64,000 nucleotides of DNA. Origin: an uncultured Bacteroidales bacterium. Its GTDB lineage: Bacteria; Bacteroidota; Bacteroidia; Bacteroidales; Muribaculaceae. Below the pieces are notes generated by a model. The model was not told the DNA's origin. It saw nothing but the letters and a program-made list of their open reading frames with translations, and searched no databases. The position numbers were made by a program, and so were the translations under genes. Shown here piece by piece: positions 52,531-60,903 of this stretch (positions are counted from its first letter, which is position 1; each line of letters starts with the position of its first letter). The stretch spans positions 28,445 to 92,444 of the forward strand of contig CASENC010000018.1 in the NCBI GenBank assembly GCA_949289215.1. The letters are read 5' to 3'.

Positions 52531-53894
52531 GCTTGTTCCACGGCCTCTCTGAGCGAGATGCCACATTCCTGGCGGTACTTCTTGTCGAGTCCGCGCAGCA
52601 GCATACGCTTGGTGAACGCCCGCATATAATTGCATATTTCATCCCTTATGGCCTCGTTGTAGGTGTATTTGTGTATCATGCAACCGCCCGCGCAGTGCCA
52701 TTTTGCCCAACAATCCTTGCATTTGGGGTAATGATAAACATTCAGGCCTATCAGGTGGAAAAACTTGTCGCGGTCGATGTCAACTGTGCCGTCGGTGTGG
52801 TAGCGGCCATATATGCTGTCGTTGTACCCCACGTCGGCCGGAGCGCCTATGCGGCTGCACACGCTGATTTCGCCATCGGGTGTAAGCGTGTTGTCGCCAG
52901 GGCAAAAGCGTTGTATAAGCAAATTGAAGTTACGGTAGGCCGAGCAATCAAGCAGCAGGCCGTGTTCGGCAGCATAATCGTGAGCCTCGAAGAAGTTTTC
53001 CAAATATTGTTCATAGAAATGCCGCACCTGCATGGGGTCGGTCATCTTTTCGGGGTCGGTCACGTATTCCATCATCACCTCGCGAGTGCCGGGGAAGCGG
53101 GTAAGCACCTCCTCGATCATGCGTTTCATGAGCGAAATGTTGGCTTCGGTGATGCAGGCACGCAATTGCGGGCGTATTCCCTCGGATATAATCCAATCGA
53201 TGTTCTGGCACACTTTTTCGTAATGGCCTCGTTGCAGGTTCTGCATCTCTTCGAGTATCTCAAATGAAATCGATACGGGCACCTTGTATTTCTTGAGCGT
53301 ATCAATCATTTCTTGCGTGAAAATCGAGCCGTTGGTTACAAGGTTGATGTCCATGCCGCGGAAACCCATTGCCGTGCTGCGCTCGTTGGAATATTCGATT
53401 ATGAATTTCACCAGGTCCCACGACAACATCGGTTCTCCACCGCCAAGTATCGAAATTGCCAATTTGTTGGATGGCTCCACGCGGCGGTTGTCGATAAAAT
53501 GGTCGAGTGCGGCCTTGAGCATCTCTTTGGAAATCACTTTTCCCGAGCGGCCATGTGCCGAGTAGCAATAGCTGCAACGGAAATTGCACACGTTGTTGGG
53601 CAAAATTGCCATGCGCGTGTAGTGCAGAGGGTCATCGGCAAGCGGGGCGGGTTTCAGCCGGTGGTCGAAGTCGGTGAGTGCATCCATGGCTTCCACCACG
53701 TCGCCGGGCAGCTCTGTGCGTTTTTCCGGTGTCGCCAAGTATTGTTCCATCATTTCCACATATTCCCGGGTCACCATTAAGGCATTGTCGGTAAATGGGG
53801 AATATACTATATAAAGTGATTCGGCGTCTTTGCCGAAGTATTCCCCTGCTGGAATGGGGAATATTTCATTTTCAATAAGTTCAGGGTATTGCAT
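52527..53894 (-). CDS. Radical SAM/SPASM peptide maturase (A)
   Basis: A 455-residue enzyme, the first maturase after the precursor. N-terminal LYIVYSPFTDNALMVTREYV (a variant of the YAPLAG block); C103, C107, C110 (PNNVCNFRCSYCYSAHGR); SILGGGEPMLSW; SPASM domain with KCKDCWAKWHCAGGCMIHKYTYNEAIRDEICNY. It begins 111 bases after the precursor stop and lies just past a hairpin that may reduce read-through, giving more precursor than enzyme. Confidence 0.9.
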   Translation of the reverse strand: MQYPELIENEIFPIPAGEYFGKDAESLYIVYSPFTDNALMVTREYVEMMEQYLATPEKRTELPGDVVEAMDALTDFDHRLKPAPLADDPLHYTRMAILPNNVCNFRCSYCYSAHGRSGKVISKEMLKAALDHFIDNRRVEPSNKLAISILGGGEPMLSWDLVKFIIEYSNERSTAMGFRGMDINLVTNGSIFTQEMIDTLKKYKVPVSISFEILEEMQNLQRGHYEKVCQNIDWIISEGIRPQLRACITEANISLMKRMIEEVLTRFPGTREVMMEYVTDPEKMTDPMQVRHFYEQYLENFFEAHDYAAEHGLLLDCSAYRNFNLLIQRFCPGDNTLTPDGEISVCSRIGAPADVGYNDSIYGRYHTDGTVDIDRDKFFHLIGLNVYHYPKCKDCWAKWHCAGGCMIHKYTYNEAIRDEICNYMRAFTKRMLLRGLDKKYRQECGISLREAVEQA

Positions 53895-53952
53895 TGGGGG
53901 GAATGACTGTGGTATTATAATAAGTGTTATTTATATGTTGCATTTAAAATTA

Positions 53953-53984
53953 GAAGGCACCTGCCATTGGAAGCAGGCACCTTC
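53953..53984 (-). terminator. Hairpin between precursor and first maturase (partial terminator)
   Basis: As minus-strand RNA: GAAGGTGCCTGC pairs with GCAGGTGCCTTC (12 pairs, two of them G-U) over an 8-base loop, followed by TAATTTTAAAT. As plus-strand RNA the two G-U positions become C/A mismatches, so the stem is only strong on the precursor's strand. It is placed 22 bases past the precursor stop. Confidence 0.7.
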
Positions 53985-54005
53985 CGTTTACCTTATGGCC
54001 GGTTC

Positions 54006-54095
54006 TTAGTTGTTGCATTGGCAACCTCCACATTGGTCGCAGCAACCGTAAGCGTTAGCCTTGGTTTCCTTTACTTTGAAAACTTTAGTTATCAT
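54006..54095 (-). CDS. Cys-rich RiPP precursor peptide (29 residues)
   Basis: A 29-codon ORF missed by usual length cutoffs. The N-terminal 15 residues (MITKVFKVKETKANA) are lysine-rich, cysteine-free and would be the leader; the last 14 are YGCCDQCGGCQCNN with five Cys at 18, 19, 22, 25 and 27, a glycine- and polar-rich core. Five radical SAM/SPASM genes follow, so it is the expected substrate, with Cys-based thioether or other crosslinks likely. It lies 111 bases before the first maturase, separated by a hairpin, and behind a plausible promoter. No other short Cys-rich ORF was seen in this intergenic region. Alternative: a ferredoxin-like or metal-binding mini-protein, less likely by context. 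Confidence 0.82.
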   Translation of the reverse strand: MITKVFKVKETKANAYGCCDQCGGCQCNN

Positions 54096-54264
54096 AGTAA
54101 TTCTCGTTTGTAATATGCTCCTACTCTGTTTGGGCTTTTCGGATTCCGCCATTTATTTGTCACAGACGTATTATATTTATAGGTTTAAGTTAATGAATAG
54201 CAACTCGTGTAATCATGCGGACGTTAAGTCCAAACAAATTGCGACATTACCATTTATGCAAGTA

Positions 54265-54296
54265 CGAAAGTAATACATACTTGGCTTTTTTGCAAG
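54265..54296 (-). promoter_or_regulatory. Putative promoter of the RiPP operon
   Basis: Minus strand: CTTGC (54296-54292), 20 bases, TACTTTCG (54272-54265), one base off the TAnnTTTG consensus, at correct spacing. It would give a leader RNA of about 160 bases before the precursor ATG at 54095. Confidence 0.5.
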
Positions 54297-54422
54297 AAAA
54301 TAAGTCGCAATTTTTTATTTTGAACGAAAAAGTATAGAATTGACAATTTGATGGCGTAAGTCGTTTCCCTCGAAAAAGCCGGCAGCGTCTGGGCAATGCT
54401 AAAAAAATCAGCAAGCTGTTTT

Positions 54423-54454
54423 TTTGCCATTGCGCTCGACTTGCACTATCTTTG
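54423..54454 (+). promoter_or_regulatory. Consensus promoter of def
   Basis: TTTG (54423-54426), 20 bases, TATCTTTG (54447-54454). It shows that translation of def cannot start at the TTG at 54452, which lies inside the -7 element. Confidence 0.75.
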
Positions 54455-54502
54455 CACAAATATTCCATTCCTTTGTTTTTTAGAAATCTTAACTATACAA
54501 GA

Positions 54503-55063
54503 ATGATACTTCCCATTTATCTTTACGGGCATCCTGTGCTTAGGAAACAGTCGCCCGACATCACCCCCGATTTCCCGGGATTGAAGGAGCTGGTGGAAAA
54601 CATGAAAGCCACGATGTATGCGTCGGACGGCATTGGCATTGCCGCGCCGCAGGTGGGCGTGAATGCCCGTGTGGTGTATATCGACGTGTCGGTGTTTAGC
54701 GACACGTTCCCCGAACTGGCCGACAGCAAGTATGTGCTCATCAACCCGCACATCGAGGTGCTCGACGACGGGGAGAAATGCTCTCGCGAGGAGGGCTGCC
54801 TGAGCCTGCCGGGAATACACGAGCCGGTGAGCCGCATAGAGAAGATACGCATCAAGTACCTCGACGAGGAGTTCAATCCGCATGAGGAAGTAATAAGCGG
54901 CTACCTGGCCCGGGTGATGCAGCACGAGTGCGATCACCTCGACGCGGTGCTGTTCATCGACCACCTCTCCCCTATCCGCAAGCAGCTCATCAAGGGAAAG
55001 CTGAACAATATAATTAAGGGAAAAGTGTCGTGCGACTACCGCACTAAGGGTTACAAGAAATAA
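54503..55063 (+). CDS. def: Peptide deformylase
   Basis: A 186-residue iron-dependent enzyme removing the N-formyl group from new proteins. All three motifs are present: [10 protein letters not shown] (GxGxAAxQ), EEGCLSLPG (EGCLS, metal Cys) and [12 protein letters not shown] (HExxH). Start at 54503 ([14 protein letters not shown]), about 45 bases downstream of the predicted transcription start. Confidence 0.97.
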   Translation: MILPIYLYGHPVLRKQSPDITPDFPGLKELVENMKATMYASDGIGIAAPQVGVNARVVYIDVSVFSDTFPELADSKYVLINPHIEVLDDGEKCSREEGCLSLPGIHEPVSRIEKIRIKYLDEEFNPHEEVISGYLARVMQHECDHLDAVLFIDHLSPIRKQLIKGKLNNIIKGKVSCDYRTKGYKK

Positions 55064-55086
55064 ACGAAACAGACACACATACGCAA

Positions 55087-56772
55087 ATGGCCGACGACAA
55101 GAAAGTTATATTCTCGATGGTGGGCGTGAACAAGATTTACCCGCCGCAGAAACAGGTGCTGAAGAACATTTACCTGTCGTTCTTCTATGGTGCGAAGATT
55201 GGCATCATAGGCTTGAACGGCGCTGGTAAATCGACGTTGCTGAAGATTATTGCCGGTATCGACAAGCAGTATCAGGGCGAAGTGGTTTTCTCGCCCGGAT
55301 ATACAGTGGGATACCTTGAACAAGACCCAAAACTCGACCCGGAGAAAACCGTGAAAGAGGTGGTGCAAGAAGGATTGAAACATATTACCGACCTTATTGC
55401 CGAGTATGACCGTGTGAACGAAAGTTTTGCCGACCCCGAGGTGCTTGAAAATCCCGACAAGATGGATTCGCTCCTTGCCCGTCAGGCCGAATTGCAAGAC
55501 AAGCTCGATGCCGTGGACGCATGGAACCTTGACAACAAGCTCGACCGTGCGATGGACGCGTTGCGATGCCCGCCCGAGGACCAGGCGATAAAAACGCTGT
55601 CGGGTGGAGAACGCCGCCGCGTGGCACTGTGCCGCCTGCTGTTGCAGCAACCCGATGTGCTGCTGCTTGACGAGCCTACCAACCACCTTGATGCCGAGTC
55701 GATTGACTGGCTCGAACAACACTTGCAGCAATATCCCGGCACTGTGATAGCCATCACGCACGACCGCTACTTCCTTGACCACGTGGCCGGATGGATACTT
55801 GAACTTGACCGCGGAGAAGGTATTCCATGGAAGGGCAACTACTCGTCGTGGCTTGAACAGAAGACCAAGCGCATGGCTCAGGAAGAGAAGCAGGCAAGCA
55901 AGCGGCGCAAGACGCTCGAACGCGAGCTTGAATGGATACACATGGCTCCTAAAGCCCGTCAGGCCAAGGGGAAGGCCCGCCTTTCAAGTTATAACAAGTT
56001 ACTCAACGAGGACCAGAAAGAGCGAGAAGAAAAACTCGAAATATTCATACCCAACGGTCCGCGCCTTGGCAACAAAGTCATCGAGGCAATCGGTGTGGAG
56101 AAGGCCTTTGGCGACAAACTGCTGTTTACCGACCTGAACTTCATGCTGCCGCCCAACGGCATAGTGGGCGTGATAGGCCCTAACGGGGCAGGCAAGTCCA
56201 CTCTGTTCAAGTTGATAATGGGTATAGAGCAACCCGACAAGGGTACCTTCGACATAGGCGAGACGGTAAAAATAGCCTACGTCGATCAGAACCATAAAGA
56301 CCTGCATCCCGACAGCTCGGTTTATGAGGTGATTTCGCAGGGCAATGAGACTTTCCGCATGGGTGGCCGTGACGTGAATGCGCGTGCATACTTGTCGAAA
56401 TTTAATTTCACCGGAGCCGATCAGGAAAAGAAGATTGCAATGCTGTCGGGTGGCGAGCGTAACCGCTTGCACCTTGCAATGGCTTTGAAAGAAGAAGGCA
56501 ATGTGTTGCTGCTCGACGAGCCGACCAACGATATCGACGTGAACACGCTGCGGGCGCTCGAAGAAGGTCTTGAAAATTTTGCGGGCTGCGCGGTGGTAAT
56601 TTCGCACGATCGTTGGTTCCTCGACCGCATATGCACTCATATCCTTGCTTTTGAAGGTGACAGCCAGGTGTTCTACTTCCAAGGTTCATACTCGGAATAT
56701 GAAGAAAACAAGCGTGCCCGTACAGGAGAAACCGAGCCGCACCGCATTCGTTACAGGAAAATCATGGTGTAA
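55087..56772 (+). CDS. ettA: ABC-F ATPase, energy-dependent translational throttle (EttA)
   Basis: A 561-residue cytosolic ATPase with two ABC domains: Walker A GLNGAGKSTLLK and GPNGAGKSTLFK, signatures LSGGERRRVALCRLLL and LSGGERNRLHLAMAL, Walker B DVLLLDEPTNHLDAES and NVLLLDEPTNDIDVNT. The N-terminus YPPQKQVLKNIYLSFFYGAKIGI and the arm plus linker (EWIHMAPKARQAKGKARLSSY) are those of EttA, which binds the ribosome E site and regulates translation by the ADP/ATP ratio. It follows def by 24 bases. Confidence 0.95.
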   Translation: MADDKKVIFSMVGVNKIYPPQKQVLKNIYLSFFYGAKIGIIGLNGAGKSTLLKIIAGIDKQYQGEVVFSPGYTVGYLEQDPKLDPEKTVKEVVQEGLKHITDLIAEYDRVNESFADPEVLENPDKMDSLLARQAELQDKLDAVDAWNLDNKLDRAMDALRCPPEDQAIKTLSGGERRRVALCRLLLQQPDVLLLDEPTNHLDAESIDWLEQHLQQYPGTVIAITHDRYFLDHVAGWILELDRGEGIPWKGNYSSWLEQKTKRMAQEEKQASKRRKTLERELEWIHMAPKARQAKGKARLSSYNKLLNEDQKEREEKLEIFIPNGPRLGNKVIEAIGVEKAFGDKLLFTDLNFMLPPNGIVGVIGPNGAGKSTLFKLIMGIEQPDKGTFDIGETVKIAYVDQNHKDLHPDSSVYEVISQGNETFRMGGRDVNARAYLSKFNFTGADQEKKIAMLSGGERNRLHLAMALKEEGNVLLLDEPTNDIDVNTLRALEEGLENFAGCAVVISHDRWFLDRICTHILAFEGDSQVFYFQGSYSEYEENKRARTGETEPHRIRYRKIMV

Positions 56773-56868
56773 CTTGTGTGTAATTGCAATGCAATAAGAT
56801 GTAATTTTGCGATTTACAGGCGGTTGTGTGGCATAATAACCGCGCCGTAATATGATTTTTTGAATATG

Positions 56869-56906
56869 GCAGGAATGCACCACCGTGCATTTCTGCTTTT
56901 ATTTTT
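56869..56906 (+). terminator. Terminator after ettA
   Basis: GCAGGAATGCAC (56869-56880) pairs with GTGCATTTCTGC (56885-56896), one G-U, 4-base loop, followed by TTTTATTTTT. Confidence 0.85.
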
Positions 56907-56973
56907 TGCAACGGCGAAAATTACAGGGGATTAAAAAACGGGTAAAAGTGTTTTTTATTTTGCTGAAAACTAT

Positions 56974-56981
56974 TACTTTTG
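56974..56981 (+). promoter_or_regulatory. -7 element of the TPR membrane protein gene
   Basis: TACTTTTG followed by CAAAT, about 50 bases before the start codon. No clear -33 element. Confidence 0.45.
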
Positions 56982-57031
56982 CAAATCCAAAATCGAAATA
57001 AATTCAATAAAGAAATATCATAGTTAGTAAA

Positions 57032-57706
57032 ATGGCTAAGAAAGAAAGTACGCGCACGTCGATCGACGAACTCAACGAGTCGCTGTCATCGATAGAACAA
57101 AAGGTTGAAAACAATAAGAATTATATCTATTGGGTGTGTGGCGCAATCGTGGTTATTGCTGCTGTCATTGTAGGTTACATATATGGTATCCGCAATCCGG
57201 GTTTGGAAGATGCAAGAAATGAAATATCGCAGGCCGATATGCAGCTTGCACAAGGTAATGATTCAATTGCGCTGGTGCAATATATGGCTGTCGCCGAGGG
57301 TTACAGCAATTCGGTTGCCAATCGTGCCAACTTGAACGCCGCTATTTTGCTTTACAATGATGGTAAGTATGAAGAGGCTATAAGCTGCATCAGCAATTTT
57401 GACCCCGAAGGTGTGATTGTCGGTCCGGCATCGCAATCATTGCTTGGCGACTGCTACGTGAACACAGGTAAGCTTGACGAGGCTCTTTCAGCTTATGACA
57501 AGGCGATAGCCCTTTCAGCCGACAACAGCTACTATACGCCACTTTTCATGGTGAAGAAAGCCACTATTTACCGCGAGCAAAAGAATTATGCCGCCGAGGC
57601 CGATGTTTTCCAATCGATAAAGGATAAATATCCTGATTTCTCGCGCAACTATAATTTCGACGTTGACAAATACCTTGATCGCGCCAAAGCAATGGCTGGC
57701 AAATAA
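57032..57706 (+). CDS. Membrane-anchored tetratricopeptide repeat protein
   Basis: A 224-residue protein: a cytosolic coiled N-terminus (DELNESLSSIEQKVENNKN), one membrane helix (IYWVCGAIVVIAAVIVGYIYGI), then TPR repeats in the periplasm (NLNAAILLYNDGKYEEAISCI, SLLGDCYVNTGKLDEALSAYDKAIAL, KKATIYREQKNYAAEADVFQSI). This matches the YfgM-like tetratricopeptide protein found across Bacteroidales, probably a periplasmic chaperone or complex-assembly factor. The ribH gene that often follows it is absent here. A terminator follows at 57740-57785. Confidence 0.85.
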   Translation: MAKKESTRTSIDELNESLSSIEQKVENNKNYIYWVCGAIVVIAAVIVGYIYGIRNPGLEDARNEISQADMQLAQGNDSIALVQYMAVAEGYSNSVANRANLNAAILLYNDGKYEEAISCISNFDPEGVIVGPASQSLLGDCYVNTGKLDEALSAYDKAIALSADNSYYTPLFMVKKATIYREQKNYAAEADVFQSIKDKYPDFSRNYNFDVDKYLDRAKAMAGK

Positions 57707-57739
57707 AAAGTCGAATCGAGAAAAATAACTTATCACACA

Positions 57740-57785
57740 CGATGGCGCAGAATTCCGTGATATGGAGTTTGCGCCATCGTTTTTG
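57740..57785 (+). terminator. Terminator after the TPR gene
   Basis: CGATGGCGCA (57740-57749) pairs with TGCGCCATCG (57770-57779) around a 20-base loop, followed by TTTTTG. Confidence 0.8.
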
Positions 57786-57829
57786 TTTTTGGGGAAAATT
57801 TCAGATATGCTATTTATTAATGAGACTAT

Positions 57830-59161
57830 ATGAGAACTGTTTACACGAATAAGGAAATTTGGAAGATTGCTTACCCTTGCCTTGTGAGCCTTGTGATGGA
57901 GCAGTTGATTGGGGTGACCGACACGGCTTTCCTGGGGCACGTGGGCGAGGTCGAACTGGGGGCATCGGCCCTTGCGGGTGTGTATTACGTGGTGATTTTC
58001 ATGCTTGGTTTCGGGTTTAGCACCGGGGCACAGATTATCATGGCACGGCGTAATGGCGAGCAGGAATACCGACGCATGGGGCAACTGTTTTATCATGGCA
58101 TATATTTCCTGATGGTGCTTGCTGCTGTGGCATTTATATTGACAACGGCCTTTACCGAGCCGATATTGGGCAGCATGATTTCCGACCCCGATATATTGGA
58201 TGCCGCTTGCGACTATATGCAATGGCGCATTTACGGGTTGTTTTTCGCATTTCCTGCGGCTATGTTCCGTGCGTTTTACATAAGTAGCACTCAGACCAAG
58301 ACGCTTACGCTCAATTCGGTTGTGATGGTGCTGTCGAATGTGGTGTTTAACTATATCCTCATTTTCGGAAAACTGGGTGTTCCGGCAATGGGCATCGGTG
58401 GTGCGGCGCTTGGGTCGTCGTTGGCCGAGATGGTTTCGCTTATATTCTTCGTGGTTTACACATCTCGCCGAATCGATTGCCGCAAGTATGGGCTTAACCG
58501 GTTGTCGCCGTTCCATTTTGCCACTTTGAAGAAAATATTCCCTGTGTCGTTCTGGACTATGATACAGAGTTTTATTTCATTGTCAACGTGGTTCTTGTTT
58601 TTCTTGTTCATCGAGCACCTTGGCAAGGAAGCGTTGGCAATAACCAATGTAATTCGCAGCATATCGGGCTTGTTGTTTATGGTCGTAGCGGCATTTGCCG
58701 CCACATGCAGCTCGCTTGTGAGCAACCTCATAGGTGCCGGCAAGGGTGATTATGTGTTACCCACTGTTTGGCAACACATACGCCTTGCTTATTTATTCGT
58801 TCTTCCATTGGCACTGCTGTTGTCGTTGTTCCCCGATGTGATATTGGGCATATACACCGATATCCCCAATGTGCGGGCAGGTGCCGTGACTTCGTTGTGG
58901 GTGTTGTGTTCGTCTTATTTGTTCACGGTTCCTGCACAAGTGTTTTTCCAGTCGATTTCGGGTACCGGTAACACGCGCACGGCGTTTTTGCTTGAATTGA
59001 GCACGCTTGTCTTATACGTGGCTTATTGTGCCGTGATAATCGGTTGGTTGCGGTTGGATGTGGCCGTGTGTTGGACTGCCGAACACGTGTATAGTGCCAT
59101 AATCACGTTGTTCTGTGCTGCATACCTGTATAGCGGTCGCTGGATAGGCAAGCGCATATAG
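57830..59161 (+). CDS. MATE-family efflux transporter
   Basis: A 443-residue protein with about 12 membrane helices. Typical MATE features: IWKIAYPCLVSLVMEQLIGVTDTAFLGHVGEVELGASALAGVYY at the N-terminus, MGIGGAALGSSLAE in the middle, and ISGTGNTRTAFLLELSTLVLYV in the second half. It exchanges cations for drugs or metabolites. Substrate unknown. Probably monocistronic. Confidence 0.93.
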   Translation: MRTVYTNKEIWKIAYPCLVSLVMEQLIGVTDTAFLGHVGEVELGASALAGVYYVVIFMLGFGFSTGAQIIMARRNGEQEYRRMGQLFYHGIYFLMVLAAVAFILTTAFTEPILGSMISDPDILDAACDYMQWRIYGLFFAFPAAMFRAFYISSTQTKTLTLNSVVMVLSNVVFNYILIFGKLGVPAMGIGGAALGSSLAEMVSLIFFVVYTSRRIDCRKYGLNRLSPFHFATLKKIFPVSFWTMIQSFISLSTWFLFFLFIEHLGKEALAITNVIRSISGLLFMVVAAFAATCSSLVSNLIGAGKGDYVLPTVWQHIRLAYLFVLPLALLLSLFPDVILGIYTDIPNVRAGAVTSLWVLCSSYLFTVPAQVFFQSISGTGNTRTAFLLELSTLVLYVAYCAVIIGWLRLDVAVCWTAEHVYSAIITLFCAAYLYSGRWIGKRI

Positions 59162-59242
59162 TGTATGGTGTGTGGTTGCCGGTTTTTATTTTGCGCTTTG
59201 AAATTTAATTTGTTACTTTGCGTTATTATTTGACTAACTTTC

Positions 59243-59563
59243 ATGGCAGACAAATCTTCTAATTCTTCCTCGGGGTATCCCATGTGGGTAAGGGTATTGT
59301 TTAACTTGCCACTGTTGATTGTGGTGGGTGCGATACTCTTTTCCATAGTGTGGGGTGACAGCAGCTATATAAAGCGCATAGGCTATCAGGAACGCATAGG
59401 CCGGCTTGAAAGCGAAATAAAGCAATATAGCGACTCGGCGGCATTTTATGCCAGGAAGGCCGAGGAATTGAATACCGCCCCTGAGACGCTTGAAAAAATT
59501 GCCCGTGAGCAGTATGGCATGAAGCGCGATAATGAGGAAGTATTTGTTACCGATATAAAATAA
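59243..59563 (+). CDS. Septum formation initiator, FtsB/DivIC-type
   Basis: A 106-residue bitopic membrane protein: short cytosolic end, one membrane helix (LFNLPLLIVVGAILFSIVW), then a coiled coil (YIKRIGYQERIGRLESEIKQYSDSAAFYARKAEELN) and the DivIC/FtsB tail LEKIAREQYGMKRDNEEVFVTDIK. By family it links FtsL and FtsQ/DivIB in the divisome. A second small membrane protein gene follows after 11 bases. Confidence 0.88.
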   Translation: MADKSSNSSSGYPMWVRVLFNLPLLIVVGAILFSIVWGDSSYIKRIGYQERIGRLESEIKQYSDSAAFYARKAEELNTAPETLEKIAREQYGMKRDNEEVFVTDIK

Positions 59564-59574
59564 ATTTAAACAGA

Positions 59575-59970
59575 ATGGACAAAAAAAGTCGGATATTGGG
59601 CATAGTGCTATCAGTTGCCATGCTCATGATTATGATACCCGTGTTGCTTAATCTATTGCTTTTCCGCCAGCCATGGCTCAATTTTGTGTTTGCAGCCGGT
59701 GCAATCGGAACGCTTGTGGTGCGTATTCTTGATAAGTATCCCGGCAGCAATCTTCGCATCAAGCGGCTTTACCGCATCTCTCAGGTATCGGCCTTTTGCT
59801 ATTGCTTGTCGGCTTTCTTGAAGTTCTCGGCCGAATGTTATTTTTTCCCGTATGCCTCGGGATATGACTGGCTAGGCTTTTTAATGGCAGGTGCCGCATT
59901 GCAGATTTACACGGCTTTCATGATAGGGCATGAAGAGAAGAAAGAGGTGAAAAGGAAATTAACCAAATAA
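59575..59970 (+). CDS. Hypothetical four-helix membrane protein
   Basis: A 131-residue protein with four likely membrane segments (ILGIVLSVAMLMIMIPVLLNLLLF, LNFVFAAGAIGTLVVRIL, VSAFCYCLSAFLKFSA, WLGFLMAGAALQIYTAFMIG) and a basic C-terminus (EEKKEVKRKLTK). Cotranscribed with the DivIC-like gene. I do not recognise a function; I recall a similar gene beside divIC in related genomes. Confidence 0.75.
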   Translation: MDKKSRILGIVLSVAMLMIMIPVLLNLLLFRQPWLNFVFAAGAIGTLVVRILDKYPGSNLRIKRLYRISQVSAFCYCLSAFLKFSAECYFFPYASGYDWLGFLMAGAALQIYTAFMIGHEEKKEVKRKLTK

Positions 59971-60168
59971 TAGCCGTGCCGATATATGCGCTTGCAGGAA
60001 AATATGTGGCAATGTCGTCAAAAAAGCACTTTTATGCTATGCAAAGTGCTAAAAAATAGCAAACATTCATTACAATTGCCGTGTAATTTGTAATTTTGCG
60101 GCACGATGCTGCACGGGTCGGCCTGCCGTAAGGCGAGCGTCGCGCGGTTTCCAAGAGAAACAGTTTGT

Positions 60169-60903
60169 ATGAATCTCACTATCGATCAAGGTAATTCGTC
60201 GGCCAAGGTGTCGGTGTTTGATGGCAACGACATTGTTGCTGTTGCACGGTTCGACTTGTTGTCGATATCGGCTCTGGCTCGCATTATAAAGGTTTATGGA
60301 GTGGGAGCGGCCGCTTATTCGTCGGTCGTGCGCAAGCCCGATACACGCATAATGGAATTGTTGCGCAAGAGGGTGAAACGCTTCATCTACCTTGATGAAA
60401 ACACCCCGTTGCCGGTGACGATAGAATATGATACGCCTCACACGCTTGGGCACGACCGCATAGCGGCTGCAGTGGGTGCCGCCACTTGCGCTCCAGGGCG
60501 CAACATACTGATTGTGGATGCCGGAACAGCTGTGACACTTGATATTGTTACTGCCGATTGCCGTTTCCTTGGTGGAAATATCTCGCCGGGGTTGCATATG
60601 CGTTTCGAGGCGTTGAACAATTATACAAGCCGTTTGCCGTTAGTAGATTACACGGGCGACATTCCGCTTATAGGTCATGACACGGTGACTGCGATACGGG
60701 CCGGTGTAGTCGGGGGATTGGTGTCGGAAATAGAAAGTTACATCGACAAGATTGCCGCACGCATGGGCGACGAGTTGGCTGTTATCTTTACCGGCGGTGA
60801 TTGCAAGTTCCTTGCTTCGCAAGTGGCGCGCAAGGTTATGGTTGTCGATAATTTGTTATCGATAGGGTTGAATAGAATATTGTCATATAATGAAAACATA
60901 TAG
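60169..60903 (+). CDS. coaX: Type III pantothenate kinase
   Basis: A 244-residue kinase, first step of coenzyme A synthesis. The ATP loop LTIDQGNSSAKVSVFDGND, GHDRIAAAVGAA, and the second phosphate motif LIVDAGTAVTLDIV match CoaX (ASKHA fold). I start at 60169 (MNLTIDQGN); the frame is open back to 60106 but with an atypical N-terminus. Its end overlaps the following outer membrane protein gene by 14 bases. Confidence 0.93.
   Translation: MNLTIDQGNSSAKVSVFDGNDIVAVARFDLLSISALARIIKVYGVGAAAYSSVVRKPDTRIMELLRKRVKRFIYLDENTPLPVTIEYDTPHTLGHDRIAAAVGAATCAPGRNILIVDAGTAVTLDIVTADCRFLGGNISPGLHMRFEALNNYTSRLPLVDYTGDIPLIGHDTVTAIRAGVVGGLVSEIESYIDKIAARMGDELAVIFTGGDCKFLASQVARKVMVVDNLLSIGLNRILSYNENI

Larger units (their letters stand above)
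44372..54296 (-). other. Putative RiPP biosynthetic operon with five radical SAM/SPASM enzymes
   Basis: A minus-strand gene block transcribed from a promoter near 54265-54296: Cys-rich peptide, hairpin, rSAM, rSAM, rSAM, rSAM, unknown 181-residue protein, rSAM, SDR oxidoreductase, M42 peptidase, methyltransferase. From the first rSAM gene on, genes overlap or are separated by no more than 18 bases (several ATGA overlaps), which argues for a single transcript. No transporter, leader-peptidase-transporter or recognisable separate RRE protein lies in the block. All enzyme assignments are from motifs; cluster function is inferred. Confidence 0.8.

Noticed and set aside
54190-54216. Minus-strand mini-ORF MITRVAIH upstream of the precursor, resembling the precursor's MITKV start
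   Set aside because: Only eight codons and no Cys after it in any frame; resemblance of five residues is too short to call a second or decayed precursor. It could still be a leader ORF in the 5' UTR.
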